From NCBI GenBank assembly GCA_023653785.1, contig JAMKCH010012406.1:44443-108442 (forward strand): a stretch of DNA of 64,000 nt. The letters are read 5' to 3'. Position 1 is the stretch's first letter, and the number at the start of each line of letters is the position of its first letter. The position numbers and the translations under genes were made by a program. Positions 21,373 to 34,451 of the stretch are shown one piece after another. The stretch is from Ophioderma brevispina (lineage: Eukaryota > Echinodermata > Ophiuroidea > Amphilepidida > Ophiodermatidae). The notes under the pieces were generated by a model. The model was not told the DNA's origin. It searched no databases and was given only the letters and a program-made list of their open reading frames with translations.

Positions 21373-23361
21373 GAGAGTAACCACATTCGACAATTGTGCA
21401 ATTAATACACCATGTACACCGCTGTCAGTTGAAGGTCACCTTGTAAAATAATAGAGTAACCACTGTTGCAGCCAGGTTGCAAGAACCAGAAATAAAATGT
21501 TTAAAAAATGAGAGTTTTGTTTCCTACTGGTGTTTTTCTGTTGGTGTCTTTATTTGCAGAATTGTTGAGTAAACTATGACCAAAATGAAAATCAGCTCCT
21601 TTTACACAATAAATGAACCGGTAATGACAGATAGAGAATTACGTACACTCTATCAAGTTTGACATGTTGAAGCCCCCCCCCCCTCGGTTTTGAAAAATTT
21701 CATGTCAGCCTTCATGACGATCATTTAATTAAGCTCCTATACTTGTTTGTGGCATGGGTTCTTATTTTATCAGGACTTTCATGCCAATATTGCACAAGAA
21801 ATTGAATTTGCATAACACATTAATCGTGCAAGTACCAATGTTTGCTGTAGTAATTTAGTGTACACCACAACACCATACAGGTATGAACTTAGCTCCCCCA
21901 CGCGATCAGGGCCTGCACGCGATAATTTCGTGCAATGAAACAAAAAGGTCAGCGAATATTGGCACCAAAAGGAAACACGTTTTTGAGATTAGGGAAATAT
22001 TCAAATGAAGTAAAATACGTAATCTAAAGCAATCTTGACTGTTTTGCGTAGGCCTACTTGTTCTCTTTTCATCACAAGAAATAAATCATTTTAAATGAAA
22101 TAAGCACAAAGGTCAAACTCACTGGAGTGTCAATGTCATAATTAAGCCACGCACATGAATAATAACTACGAACCGCGGACGAAGGTACCCTCGTTTTTAA
22201 TTAAATTTACGAGTTACTCTTCGTCAACCCACCGGAATTCAATACGCATAACTACTGTTTACAAAACTTTTTTGTAATTTCAATGAAATTTATTCATCTA
22301 TCAGCATTTGAACAAATGTGAATACATAAACCCCAGCAATCGCAAACACGATGGGAAGGGGATCACCCAACAAAAAACCACCATGAGTCAGACGGTATAC
22401 ATTCCAACATGGCGGTCACCATGGCGACCTCCTGGGTTAACATGGCAGCCTCCAGGTAAAACAACTGGTGAAGTTCGATGTTTATAGTATAGATCAAAGC
22501 AAACCTCAATACGAACAAAAGAAGCAATAAACGCATGTTGTTCCAAAAATATGTGACTATAATACCCCAATCAGTTACAATTTAACGTCGAAAGAAATTT
22601 TGCAGTTTGGTATTTAAGTAACAAATTTCTAAGATACGTTATGGGGATAGCATTTCATAAATATAAAAACCGTACGTTCTGTGGCGTAACCAGCGGAGGC
22701 ATAGACAAAAGTTCAACTCGTAAAAATGGACCAAAGCGGATTACTACGTGAACAACCATTGAGCAAAAACAACTTTAAATAAAATAACCCAAGACATTAC
22801 TCGAAAGTCAAAATATGCAGTGCCTCCCGGTCATTATTTCCGGAAGATGGGTAATCAGGAGCACTTTTCCTGTTTGCAGTGCGATTTCAAAACTAAGCAG
22901 ATTTGCCTTGTAGCCACTTAAGCAAATCTTAGGATTTGCTCTTCGCTGTTTAAAATCAATTGGACGGGAATAAAGTGTTGATATTGTTTTGTGAAATTGT
23001 ATTAAGATCACAAAGGAATATATGAAGTATATAGCTGTTCGATCGCAGATAATTAACTTTGATCATGTTTGTAGTAAACAATTTTCTGAGTTATTAGGCG
23101 TCAGGTAGCTTTATGTTCGTTGAATTATCTGAGAACTTACTGTCGAAGGTCTGTTAAAGTAGTATAGCAGTGTCATAAAACTGATAGAATATCATTTGAT
23201 TTTTGTATTGCGGTTTTTCCGCTTAGAAACAAAGGATATGAATATGAATTTATGCAAATTAAGGGTAATCACTAGAATGACAAAAGGAATATCCTTGATT
23301 TATTATTATATGTATTATATTATTATTGTCATTATGATTATATAAGCATTATTATTATGAT
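21373..23361. other. Non-coding stretch
   Basis: No gene recognised apart from a weak exon-like start at 22409. A poly-C run lies at 21674-21684. Confidence 0.5.
22409..22455 (+). other. Possible coding start exon (weak)
   Basis: An ATG opens a 15-codon frame containing two further in-frame ATGs and ending at CTCCAG|GTAAAAC, a good splice donor. The stretch is GC-richer than its surroundings. The repeated pattern ACATGGCGG.. / CCATGGCGACCTCC / ACATGGCAGCCTCC is also what a short degenerate repeat would look like. Without transcript evidence this is only a suggestion. Confidence 0.12.
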
Positions 23362-23398
23362 ATAGTATTTTTATTATTATTATTATTATTAGTATTAT
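23362..23398. repeat. (ATT)n microsatellite
   Basis: A run of TTATTATTATTATTATTATTA with one AGT interruption, preceded by further ATT-rich irregular sequence from about 23298. Confidence 0.9.
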
Positions 23399-26015
23399 AA
23401 CATTCAGCGTGTGACAAGTTGAGTACACCCAAAAAGCGGGTTGGATAAAATATACCCCGTCAAATTGTCATCAACCTAGCGTAGTGGGGTGGATTTGGAA
23501 ATTATAAGGCAAAAAATGTTTCCTTGCCGGAAATCCTTAAAGCGACAGCGATTCACTCAATAAAATGGTGGATATCATAACAAGGGCTTGTATGCTCTTC
23601 TGTATAGCATAACAATTATTGTGAAGTGGCATAAGTGGTGGGTAAATTAGCAAAGCCAACGATTTTATACTTGCCAATACTTGCTATGGTTGTAAAGTGG
23701 GTCATAATCTAGCATGGTTGTTTTGAACAAGGATTGGTATTCATTAGGACTGATACAGAATTTTTCTTAGGATGGCGCCTCATTTGTTGCCAAATTGTAT
23801 TTTGCATATGCATAAATGTAAATACTATAACTATGTCACAATAATTTAGCTGAGCTCAACAATGGCACCTTCATTATAGAAAATCAAAATTTTGTATTAA
23901 AATTCCAAAACCGGGATTTTATTATACGCGATCTAATAATTTATATGTCACTGCAAATGAAAGCATTGATTTAGCTCAAACTTTGAATTGAGCAGTTTAG
24001 GTGATTGTTTTTAATTGTAGTTGATTTTTAGTAATACACATAATTATATTTCATAATTCTTTTTCATTTTATTATTTTATCTCACATGTCACAAATATAA
24101 ATGCAATGGCTGCAATCTTAATCATTTTCCATTTTTTCTTTGGTGTAGCCATCAGTAGCCAAGGGACGATCGCTTCCCTTGACAGGGTCGAAACGAAACG
24201 GGTCTATCCCATCAAACAGAAGTAAACAACCGCCTAAAAGGACCACAATATCAAATCATTATTGAGCTTAATTGGTAATATTTAGGAATATCGACTGTCA
24301 TTCAATTTCAAAGAAAAGATGAAAATGTGATAAGAAAATGCTTATGCACGCACTATTCGGACGATAAAGGCTGTGATAGGCTGTGAGCGTAACGCGTTCC
24401 CATCTCCCTTATCCATGACACAAGTGCGTGCGTTACCTCAAGTTTACGTTTCAGAGTTTCTGTCTCAAACCCTTAGTGTAGTTTCCAGAGTTTCTGTCCC
24501 AAACCCCTTCCACCTTTCCTTGACCAAAAAATATCCCACAGTAATTGCTATTACAGGCACAGATGTAATGTGTATTTAGATTTAGATGAACCAGGGAAAA
24601 CGTTAATTTTTTTAACTTGATATAAAATTTGGTTCGTTTAAAAAGCAATCAATCATGTATATTTTCAAAGAAAAACTCTCAAATATATCAGATATTTGTA
24701 ACTTTCAATTTAATTCAATTAGATATTGGGACTTGTAACTTGAAATGACATCATATTCCTGAGATCTCATTCAGGTTACATGTTATGAAACATATCACAC
24801 AGAGATGCTATATTTAATATTGACAGCAAAAGTCATGTTGCAAGCCTCAGGTAAGCTGAACACTATCTGTTCACCACTTAACACGCGCTTCGGGCAATAA
24901 TCGCAATACATATCGATTATGTGTGATATTCTCTCGAAAATCTATTCATAAGATTCAGTGGCTAGTAAGAGCGCATTCTAGCGCTTTGAAAGAGGCATTT
25001 CGAAATGAAAAAACAAAACAGACCTGCCCAGGATCCTCCACTAAAGGTTTATGTTTATATTGTTTTTAGCCTAATGTAGTCTTATACTCCGTAAAAAATC
25101 TTGGGAAGGCATGGGTATTGAATATGCAAGACTGACGCATCTTCTACTTAAGAATGGATGAGTCATTTTACCGCCACAATACGTGGGGGGGCTTTGGGAG
25201 CGCTACCTCCAGTAAACCCATGTCCCATGAGATAATTCAAGCGAACCTCTGCGCATGTTCAGACTGCACTAAGATTAATATTAGTGAAAAAGGAAACCAA
25301 GTGATCGGTTAAAAAATTTAGGAGCAAAAACAAAACTTGCAGTGTGTATGATGGGACCGAACAAACACTTCATATTGTTTTACATCTTTGTCCACCACGA
25401 TGTGCAAAAATGTTTACGGTGTCGTAGGTGAGTTGAGAATAGACCAATAACATAACCATTTAAAGGGTGTTTGATACATCTAACATTTAGTGATGCTTTT
25501 TCCAGACCATGTATAAATGTAATTAGTTAGAGAAACCTTCATTTTCGTATAAGTATTGATTTGGTAGTAACATAAATCCACATATATGTGTAGCTACTAA
25601 GGTCAAAAGATTACCTTATATAGTATGTGGAAATGGAATATTTTCGAATCCTCCCGTTAGTAGATAGGGGGCTCCAGATGTCCTACCGGTAACTTACAAA
25701 TTAAAGTTCGATTTTTTTTTTAATTTTCATATAAAAGCGTGTTCCAGAATTAAACAACTTAAAAATATACCGTTTGGAAGTAAGAATTATTATTCAGCAC
25801 CAAATGCGGGCCCGATAACACTTCAAAAATTTGATTAACCACCATGAGCATCACCGGCGCATTTATTTATTGACTTGTATAATGACAACGCTGTCTTCTT
25901 AAAGCAATTAAAATAAATCTTACAAATAACAATTCCTTGGAAATTAGGGAACCTCCTTTTCTGTAACACTAAAATAAAATCATCCTGCTCATAAAAATAA
26001 TAAACTAACTAACTA
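23399..26015. other. Non-coding stretch
   Basis: No gene recognised. TTAAAGCGACA at 23537-23547 repeats the terminal motif of the MITE at 15632. CAGAGTTTCTGT.CCAAACCC-type sequence occurs twice in tandem (24452 and 24486, 34 bases apart). Confidence 0.5.
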
Positions 26016-26018
26016 AAA

Positions 26019-26061
<43 letters not shown>

Positions 26062-26064
26062 ATA
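26016..26064. repeat. (AAAT)n microsatellite
   Basis: About twelve uninterrupted AAAT units, following irregular AACT repeats. Confidence 0.95.
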
Positions 26065-27385
26065 CACACGTCTTTTCTAATTTCCATTCCAGAACATTGT
26101 CCGATGTTAAGAACCTATCAAGTAGGTTGAACCAGAGGCACTCCCATTACTTAGTATTTGAAAACGTAAACGTCCTGTGGCATTTTCTTATTTCAATTAA
26201 GGTTTGTACTTCGCAATAAATATGAGCACATACCAAAGTCATGTGGAAATTTTCAGAAGGGCATCAATGCATGTTTGTGTTCTTGTGTACAATTTTGCTT
26301 GACCATAAGAAGACCGTCATGTTCTTAGCTATGATCATACATCACCTTTGGAATCCTACTTCTATTGTTCTTTTCATTAATATTTATTCCTTCTTAAAAA
26401 GTGGTTTTGTTTTATATTTAATTACATTGATTACAGAATTCCGCAGCTGGGCTAATTCATATTAAATCGATTGCATTGGTGCAACTCGCATTTCGCATTG
26501 CATACGCAACAAACAATACGCATGCGTTCGTACGCATAACTTCATCTTCTCAAATATTATATTCAGCCCAACTCAAGGAAGGTTGATCATATGCATTAGT
26601 TTAGTGTCCACTGTAAACAGGCTTCGACCTTTTGCCCCCCAACCGAATCATTGTGACACGAATCCATTCATAAGTTTGATCGTATGTAAATGATTCCCAC
26701 TTCACAGGGCAACCATCAATCACTGATCAATGACTTGCTATGGATGAGTGATTACCCACACACTGTGTGCATCAACATTGGCAATTAGGCCTGTTTTTAC
26801 ACATGTGGAAGCCTACTTGTTAGAAAATAGTGTTTCGAATTTTTCAGTACCGTAGGTCAAACCAAATACACCACCTTATAAAAAATAAGATTATCTTGGT
26901 TGTCAGTTTCTACGAAGGAGTATAGGTCTAACAGTTTGTCCATGGCGCTCTCTTGAATCTGCCCAGTAATCACTGGTGATTTTTGAAATAGAGTTAGCAT
27001 TATACCATCCCAAAAATACCATATTTCAAAGAAACATTTTCGGATTTCTGCATGTTCTATCATACTAAATTTAACATATTTATTGATGATAATATATTCT
27101 ACAATTAGAGCGTCTACGAGAAAATCCTTGAGCATTTCCTCAACGACGTGAGTTTTCTTATGTCCTATGCGTTAAGCACAGAGTACGCGTGACTGGTCAT
27201 AGGCCTATTGGCATGCACTGTGTGTACGTGATAGGGAAAATGGACCGGAACTACAAGATGAGATATGAATTCGTTGTGCAGGAAAAGTTTGCTATATATC
27301 GCGCTCAAATCCCAGCGACACGTTGATACCATCCCGGGAATGCTCTGAATCCAATATCAACTTCAAAACTTGTGCGTACTTACCA
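26065..27385. other. Non-coding stretch
   Basis: No gene or clear repeat recognised. CGCATGCG and GTACGCATAAC near 26520 are short palindromic words only. Confidence 0.5.
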
Positions 27386-27390
27386 CAATC

Positions 27391-28255
27391 AATCAATTCA
27401 ATTCAATTTATTCCATCTCCAATCAATATTACATGATAAAATATAAGTAGGTAAAATATACAAAAGAAAAATAGGAGTGAGGAGATGTGGATACACCTAA
27501 CGCAGAGCGTGATTAGTTGTGGTAACCAAAAAAAAAAAAAAAAGGTTTCAACGAGAAAACAAAGTCAGAACATAATACAAAATACATAGCACATCCCAGA
27601 ATGTGAAACCCCTCCCTCAAAACCAAATCCACCTCATAACCACCATTCCCCCTGACACAAATAAAGACATACAAACAGGAACATTAACAACCTACTAGTA
27701 TTACATATCCCTATACGCGATAGACAAAAGACGACTGCCATATGAAGAAGCAAATGGACAAATCTGTTGAGAAAAAGTGATTTGTAAAAAGCCTGCTGAT
27801 GTAAAATATGAAAAGTGGGAGGGAAATATTTAATGATCATGATTAATAATATGAGCTTCCAGTGCGGTTTGAACTGAATATAGGAAGAACATATTTTTAG
27901 GGCTATTGCCATTAAGCCTTAGCAGCTAAATCACCGGTACCTAGGCTTTATTTCACGAGGTGGCCTTATTTTATGGACTGTATTATACTTTGAAAGAGGA
28001 CTTTTCCCAGGCTATTTATCAGGCCGTTTCGATCACACCATACTCGAAAACTTATGTGCAAGCCAAGTCATCATCAACTTCAAATAGGAAGATGCCAATA
28101 GATGAGGAACGAAGGGTGACTTAAGGTGGACATTGAGGACCTTTCTATTAGGGTATTTACGGCCGATTTTGATGACTTTTTGCGCCCTTCGCACACCCTC
28201 GGGCTGCGGGCTGGTCATCGGTAATGAAACTGGGAGAATAAGCGGCTGAAGCATC
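27391..28255 (-). mobile_element. 3-prime end of an L2/CR1-like LINE (minus strand)
   Basis: Read on the minus strand the segment ends in AATAAATTGAATTGAATTGA (about 27396-27413), the short tandem tail typical of CR1/L2-class LINEs, which lack poly-A. Upstream (higher coordinates) are open frames at 28033-28254 and 27634-27912 with no motif I can name, so how much of the 865 bp belongs to the element is uncertain. An A run at about 27528-27543 interrupts it. Confidence 0.5.
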
Positions 28256-29152
28256 CTGCCTGAATTATTTAATGATTCAGATTATGAAAGGAGAGTGAGT
28301 AAGGACGAGCTTTCGTTAGATCCTTGTAAGGTCAATAAACTGGGTTAGACCATTTTACCGTAACGATCTACCATAAAAGGTGATAAACCGTTCAAAATGT
28401 GCAGTTAAAGTGTAAAATACTTTTGTTCTTACTAAGGTCAAAGCAAATACTGCGGTAAGTGAAAAGCGGCCATCGTCCCAATTAACTGGTACACTAATTA
28501 AATTATTATGAATGACTTGGAAAGCCTTTGACTTCAGAAAAAGCCTCCTAACTATCCGAAGTTTACTTCAAAGCAACGATACATCCGTAGGTTTGAGCAG
28601 TATAACATTTAAAGCAAATTAGATTGAAAACAGAAAAAAAATCTCTCCCCTGCCAGCATGTTATGACAAATGTTCCACTTCGTTTACATATAATATTGAC
28701 AAATTGACTAAACCTCAGGAGAACATTTTGCAATAGCAACCTAAGGACTTTCCGTCTGAAATCTAGGCCAGGTCTTTGCGTCTGCTCTATTAGGTAGAAA
28801 TTCGTTTTGCTTAGATTCGGTTGTGGTCTTGCCGATAAAAGAATAACTATTAAAAAATAGAATAATCACAAATAAAGTACAACGAACATTATAATATGCC
28901 TATTCCCAAGAATGCAAAGTGCAGGTAGCAAAATAAATTTGAAATAACCGTCAATCTTTGTAATTTCTAGGTATATTCATGGGAGAAAATACAAATATAG
29001 AGATTCACAGTAATACTACCAATAATTACAACGAAGCCATAAATTCGGTTTGACCGTAACGGTACATGATCCTACTGATCCTAAGTAATCGGCAGTATTC
29101 GGTTGTAACCTAGCAACACAAATAACCGACCAATTTTTGTAATATATTGTAT
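28256..29152. other. Non-coding stretch
   Basis: No gene or repeat recognised between the LINE tail and the hAT MITE. Confidence 0.5.
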
Positions 29153-29160
29153 GACAGACT

Positions 29161-29348
29161 CAGTGCGTACCCAGGGGGCAGGGGGGGGAAGCTACCCCCC
29201 TGATGGGGAATTTTGCTCCCTGAAAAAATTAGTGATTTACATAGGCCATATACTGTACTAACAAATTTTAAAATATGCTCCCCCCCCCCTGTGAATGAAA
29301 ATACATGTGCCTCCCCCCCCCCCCCCGAAAAAAAGCTGGTTACCTCTG
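29161..29348. mobile_element. Small hAT-like MITE with poly-G/poly-C ends
   Basis: Starts CAGTGCGTACCCAG and ends (read inward) CAGAGGTAACCAGC, which is related to the CAGTGGCGTAACCAG ends of hAT MITEs. Flanks are GACAGACT (29153-29160) and GAAAGACT (29349-29356), an 8 bp duplication with one mismatch. Inside each end lies a long G or C run. Total 188 bp, no coding capacity. Confidence 0.8.
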
Positions 29349-31649
29349 GAAAGACTGACAAGCAACGGCGGAACTGAAATATGCATTTTGTTACTGAAGT
29401 TTTCTCTTTCATTAGAGCCTAAATTCGGCACAAATAGTGAAGAAATGGCAATCTGGTTGTCCTTGAAATGTTGAAATGTCTAATTTGAAAATGACACTTG
29501 AGATTTTCAATGGGGTTTTTGTGTAAGGTTTCATTGCGTTGCGTGTGTTAGTGCCCATCGACCGTATTAATTTCAATGACAATTCCTTTTCCTGCGAATC
29601 GTCAAAGTATCGTGTTTGAGCTCATTCAATTGTGTAGTTCACAGTTCAACTCCCTTGAAACAGCCGTACGTGTCGTTTTCGAAAACGGGGTCTTCGGGTT
29701 TTGAACCACCAGGGGTTTGTAATTTTGTACTCGAATTGGTCGGATAATGGCTCAAATGAAAGATGAAACCTTTGGCAAATAAGTCTATATTCTAATTTAG
29801 CTGTTGCTTGTCAGTATTTTAGACAATAACGATATCTAGAACCGGTCAGTTGTTTTTGTTATTAGGTTTATTTACGTCTATTATGAGGATCATTAAGGCC
29901 TAGATACTCTTGTTCCTAAACACAGGGTGGCTAATTCAAAACACAACCGCCGGTTGACCCTCTAGGTTCAAAGCGGCTTACCCTGTTCATTGTTTATAAC
30001 CATTATAGAAACTCGTTTAAATCGGAAAGAATCAGAATAAAAGGGCCGGACGACTACCGGTGGTTGAGTTTGCAAAATTGCACCCAATTCAAATAGCAGA
30101 AGTCCAAGGTTTGAAATACGCGTGTACAATACGCTAAGGGGCAATAACAGTCCCACCGGTTACCTGCTGTATAGCACCGTAGGGACAGTGTATACATTGA
30201 GTCAGATATAATAACAGGTACCTGCTGAATAGCACTACCAGTTATAACAGGTTCCTGCTATGTGAATTGGGTGGTTTTGAAGATGCTCCCAACAAACTTT
30301 CAAGAGCTAGAAGAAAGACGAGAACAAGCGGGGTGGCGAGAACCATTTTTTAAAACATTTTCGTAATTCTACCTTTTTTGAACTAGACAAGGTACAAAAT
30401 GCAGTATGTGCTACGTTCTATCTATAGGAATCCCAATCACATGTTATAAGCCGTTTAGCAATCCTCTAACGTCATTTGCAGAGCCTAAAGCAGACAAAAT
30501 TGATTCCCGAACTTTGGGTGCAATAGGTTTAATTCCAGTGGGTGATGGTGTACCAATTTAAACAGCCCATAGCAATTAACCCGTTTTTCGGGCTTTCTAA
30601 GAATCCACATACTATAAACTCTCTCTCTCTCTTTTGCCTTCTCGGCAATTGTACAGGATACAACCAGAGAACACAATGTTCAAAGAGTGAAAAACAATAT
30701 TCGGATGACAAAAAAAAGATTCTTTTAATTTGCAGAATGCTGGTGCACATGAAAAGTGCATCGGGTGATTTGAACGGGGACCTTCATATCGCATGCACAA
30801 ACTAAGAAAGCACATTAACATAATTTGAAGCATTATAATGATGTCGATCAAGTTGAAACTCCTCAAAACCCCTAGTGTTAAATTATGCGGAGTTTGTTTG
30901 GTTTGAACGCTAACTTTTACATCACACTCATAAAAATGCTAAGCATGTAAAACTAGAGAATTTATGTTATTCGTGGGGGTGAAGCCCGTGGAGATACAAT
31001 GCGTCATATTGGCATCATATTGAAGGGGAAAATAGGATGTAGCACTTCTCCAACGCTAAAAGTGTGCAAGGCTGGGATGAAAACAAGAAAGAGGTATTTA
31101 AAAAAGAGGGTCTTTTGGCTTAATGAAGGGTTTCCCTGATCAAGTTATATTGGTATCATTTTATGAACCTTCGTGAGAAGAAAAATACGACATTCCCAAT
31201 CTGTAGATATTGGAAGGTTGCTTTAGTCCTGGGAAAATATTTTTGTAAATTGGCACAGAAGTTTATATTGCCGAGGTCATGCTAAAATTTGGACGCAATC
31301 ATAACAGGGGAACACTGTGGGTACGAATAACAAAAGGATAAATTTGCAATCAAGTGAAATCGTATTAAATTATATTTTTTCTTGCTATAATGATTAAAGA
31401 GTATAGTTGTAATTCTGCACTTTAGTTGCAAGGGTAAAGCCCTGTTAGGGGTCATCTGGAGTAATTTGGGAAATGATTCTGATGTAACGTACCATAATAA
31501 TCGTGCATAGTCATCAAACATGGTTTGGTAAGCACAATTTATTATACACCTACCTATGCTTTTGAAGGCAGATCCTATCGTGACCTGTTATCGTGACCTG
31601 ATGTCTTGACTAAGCAAAGTCAACATGCCTTAGCTGGTTTGCCTGAACA
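29349..31649. other. Non-coding stretch with small local repeats
   Basis: No gene recognised. GGTTACCTGCTGTATAGCACC (30161), GGTACCTGCTGAATAGCACT (30216) and GGTTCCTGCTATG (30249) are two to three decayed local repeats of a ~50 bp unit. The frames at 30485-30866 overlap on both strands around a CTCTCTC run and have no domain. Confidence 0.45.
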
Positions 31650-31653
31650 TTAA

Positions 31654-31877
31654 CCCTCGTCTACCGAAGGGGGGGGGGGGGTTGGTTACCAAATCTTCAC
31701 ATTTTTTCCTCGTCTTGCTAAAACCCCGTTTTATGGTGCCAAATCCTGTGGTACCAAATTTACAGGAATAGAATGTTCAGTAACGAAAATCACAGGGGGA
31801 TGGTTACCAACCCCCCCCCCCCCAACCCCACCCCCCTTCGGGAGTTTTGTTACAAAAATGGCTCAGGCAGACGAGGG
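31654..31877. mobile_element. TTAA-flanked MITE (piggyBac-like ends)
   Basis: TTAA at 31650-31653 is followed by CCCTCGTCTACC, and the right end is GGCAGACGAGGG followed by TTAA at 31878-31881. The 12 bp ends match except one base. CCC ends with TTAA target duplication are characteristic of piggyBac elements. The inside is also symmetrical, with GAAGGGGG..GGTTACCAA facing GGTTACCAACCCC..CCCTTC. 224 bp, no transposase. Confidence 0.85.
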
Positions 31878-31881
31878 TTAA

Positions 31882-34384
31882 ATATACGTCTTCAGGTGAA
31901 GCTTTTGTATGCTTGGCTTATTCTGGAAGACAGATCTGGCAAAGTTAAACTATTGGCCGGGCCTTCTGTACAAGCACCCTATTATAGAAGGATTTAAACA
32001 TTAGGAACACAGATTACATTGGGTATCTTTTGTGATCTGGCCATCCAGTGACCCTATGGAATAGCGCGCAGAATCATATGCACTTTATTCCGTAAAGACC
32101 GATGAATTCATCAGGATCACTGGGTCACAACGTGGATCATACCGGACAACAGATTAAATGAGGCATACGACAACCGTTGTACCCATCATGTTTCCACAGA
32201 GCCGGCACGGTATTTGTATACACAATGTTCGGAAAATGGTACTTAGGCAAAACAAGCCGTTAAATACCTCCGGTTGTTCACGTGGTATTGACAATCGTAA
32301 TGAACGGTACGCACGACGGGAGTTTCCGTAACCTGACCATCTGACACACATGAATTCGGAGTCTTAACGGAATAAACGCGTGAGTTATTCCGAAGGGTTT
32401 CCGAATTCATAATTATATATAAAAATATGTGTCAGATGGGTTAGGTTACGGAAACTCGCGGACCGTGACTTCACACTGGTTGTGAGATAGCATTGACGAA
32501 ACCAATCCTTTATTTTATTTTTTTCTTTCATTTAGTAAATTAATTTATTGTGATAATGTCGCTGCTTACTAATTAGTGGAATATGATTTATCATATACAC
32601 TCGTAAATCAAATGTTTCCTTTAATCACTTTAGATCGAATATTCTAACGAAAGGGTGCAAATAATATCCAAACAACAGGAATAAATATTCTCGTTCGGGT
32701 CGTGGTTGTAACATACATATATACCCTCAAAAGAAACTGAACATTCTTCTCATTTTAAAATAGCAAGTGCCCTACTTTCCGTTGCACTGAAGTGAAACTG
32801 GATGTCATTCATGACAATATGAATGATTATATAACACTTCTGAACAACTATCACATGACAAGGAGCTTTACCGGAATCAAATGCACGACACACTGTGCGA
32901 CTTGGCATGTCAATAGTGAACAGGGTTTTTATTTTACCGCTTGGCAGAAGATATCCATACCATATCCAAGCGGTAAAATTTTGAACTCAATAAATTAACT
33001 TTCTGTGTTTCGTTGTGCGAAATAATGAGTTACACCATTTAGCAGATCTCATTAGGTGAGAAAAGTATCCAAACTAGCTATATTTATTTTATCACATTTT
33101 TAATCAAATCGGATAGAAAGATAGCATGTATTTTATTTCAGTATTATACTCGTCAGGGCTGGTCTTGAACACGAAGAAGGGGAGGCTTGTGTGATCTGAG
33201 CCAGTATGTTCGAAGGGTCAAGCTCGCGCAGTCAATCATGGTTTAGCAAAATCATTGAATGTGGAATTGTTTTTCTTGGATCGATGAATCAAAAGATTTT
33301 CAAGTTTCGCGTACAATTATCGCGCATTGCATCTAAACAGCTCTATTGTTTCCCACCATGCACTTGACATAAGCATATCAAACCCTCTAAAAGAGTAATT
33401 TAAAACAATAGTTTCGATGCAGAGGTCTCTGAAAGTGTGCTTTCAAGATCTGCACCGATGCCAGTTTCAAGGTGAAGTACGAGAGCGATCCTATTGCACT
33501 AAGTTAACACCCAAATATCCGGTTTTCAAATATAATCCCGTATACGATTAAGATCATGCGATTTTGAACCCACGCCAACTGTGCCCCTTGTCTCATCTCC
33601 ATCGGAGATATAAAGCAGCCACCCCTACAATCTTGTACTATCCTACATGTGTTTGCCGAAATAAGCTCTATTTGCTCTTATATTTTTTGCTATGGGCCAT
33701 ATCTGTAATGCAATTTTCAATGTATGTATAACGTCTGCAGATCCGAAAATTTGACTGACGGAAAACTTTTTATAAAATATCGTCTTTATAATAAAGTCCT
33801 GATAACATGAGAGAGCATGTCATCGAATAATGTTTGGAATGGGATGATTGGTTGGTTTATTGTAAAAGTCACATTAAATAAAATGACTTTATTAATACAA
33901 TAACACACATATTGATCCCAATAAAGCAAACAAGTTTTTTTATTAAAAGTTTAGATTTTAGGTCCACTAAAGAAATTTGTGTACGTGACGAAGAGTGCTA
34001 TTATTTTTTTCTTATTCATCTTTTTACTTGTTTTACTAATTACAACTATTTATTTTTACTGTCTCCCATATGAAAGAGGACGTTTAAACTAGGCATATAC
34101 CGTCAACCGTTTCCCAGAATATTGTACGCTCGGTTTTCCTTTTTATATGACGCCCTGTATATTTACTATTATGATGGAAATGCCATTGACCATTTAAAAT
34201 AATATACAGGTAAAAAATATACCAGATTATTTCTCTATTTAGTATACCCAATGTTTTCCAATACTGAATCAGCCTTATTTTTCTCCATAAACGCAAACGC
34301 ATTATAATATATATCACTTGAACTTGAATAAAAATCAGGTTTTTTTCACAGGTATCTAGAAAGAACACAAAAATAGGTATCTAA
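31882..34384. other. Non-coding stretch
   Basis: No gene recognised. It contains the interrupted palindrome at 32318-32460, listed separately, and otherwise featureless AT-rich DNA. Confidence 0.5.
32318..32460. repeat. Interrupted palindrome, ~30 bp arms
   Basis: GAGTTTCCGTAACCTGACC and CATCTGACACA (32320-32348) face their reverse complement at 32429-32458 with two differences. An inner pair, ATGAATTCGG (32350) and CCGAATTCAT (32401), continues the symmetry. Likely the core of a small foldback element; outer limits unclear. Confidence 0.65.
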
Positions 34385-34451
34385 AAAGAATAAACACACT
34401 ACTAGATTATATGAATTAATTCATACTGATCCAGTAGTGTGTTTATTCTTT
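34385..34451. repeat. Perfect 19 bp inverted repeat (hairpin)
   Basis: AAAGAATAAACACACTACT (34385-34403) is matched without error by its reverse complement at 34433-34451. The 29 base spacer itself contains the palindrome ATGAATTAATTCAT. A cruciform or an RNA hairpin is possible; no terminator role is implied in a eukaryotic genome. Confidence 0.85.

Noticed and set aside
27290..27330. GCTCAAATCCCAGC resembling the T-loop of a tRNA
   Set aside because: No matching box A or cloverleaf stems upstream.
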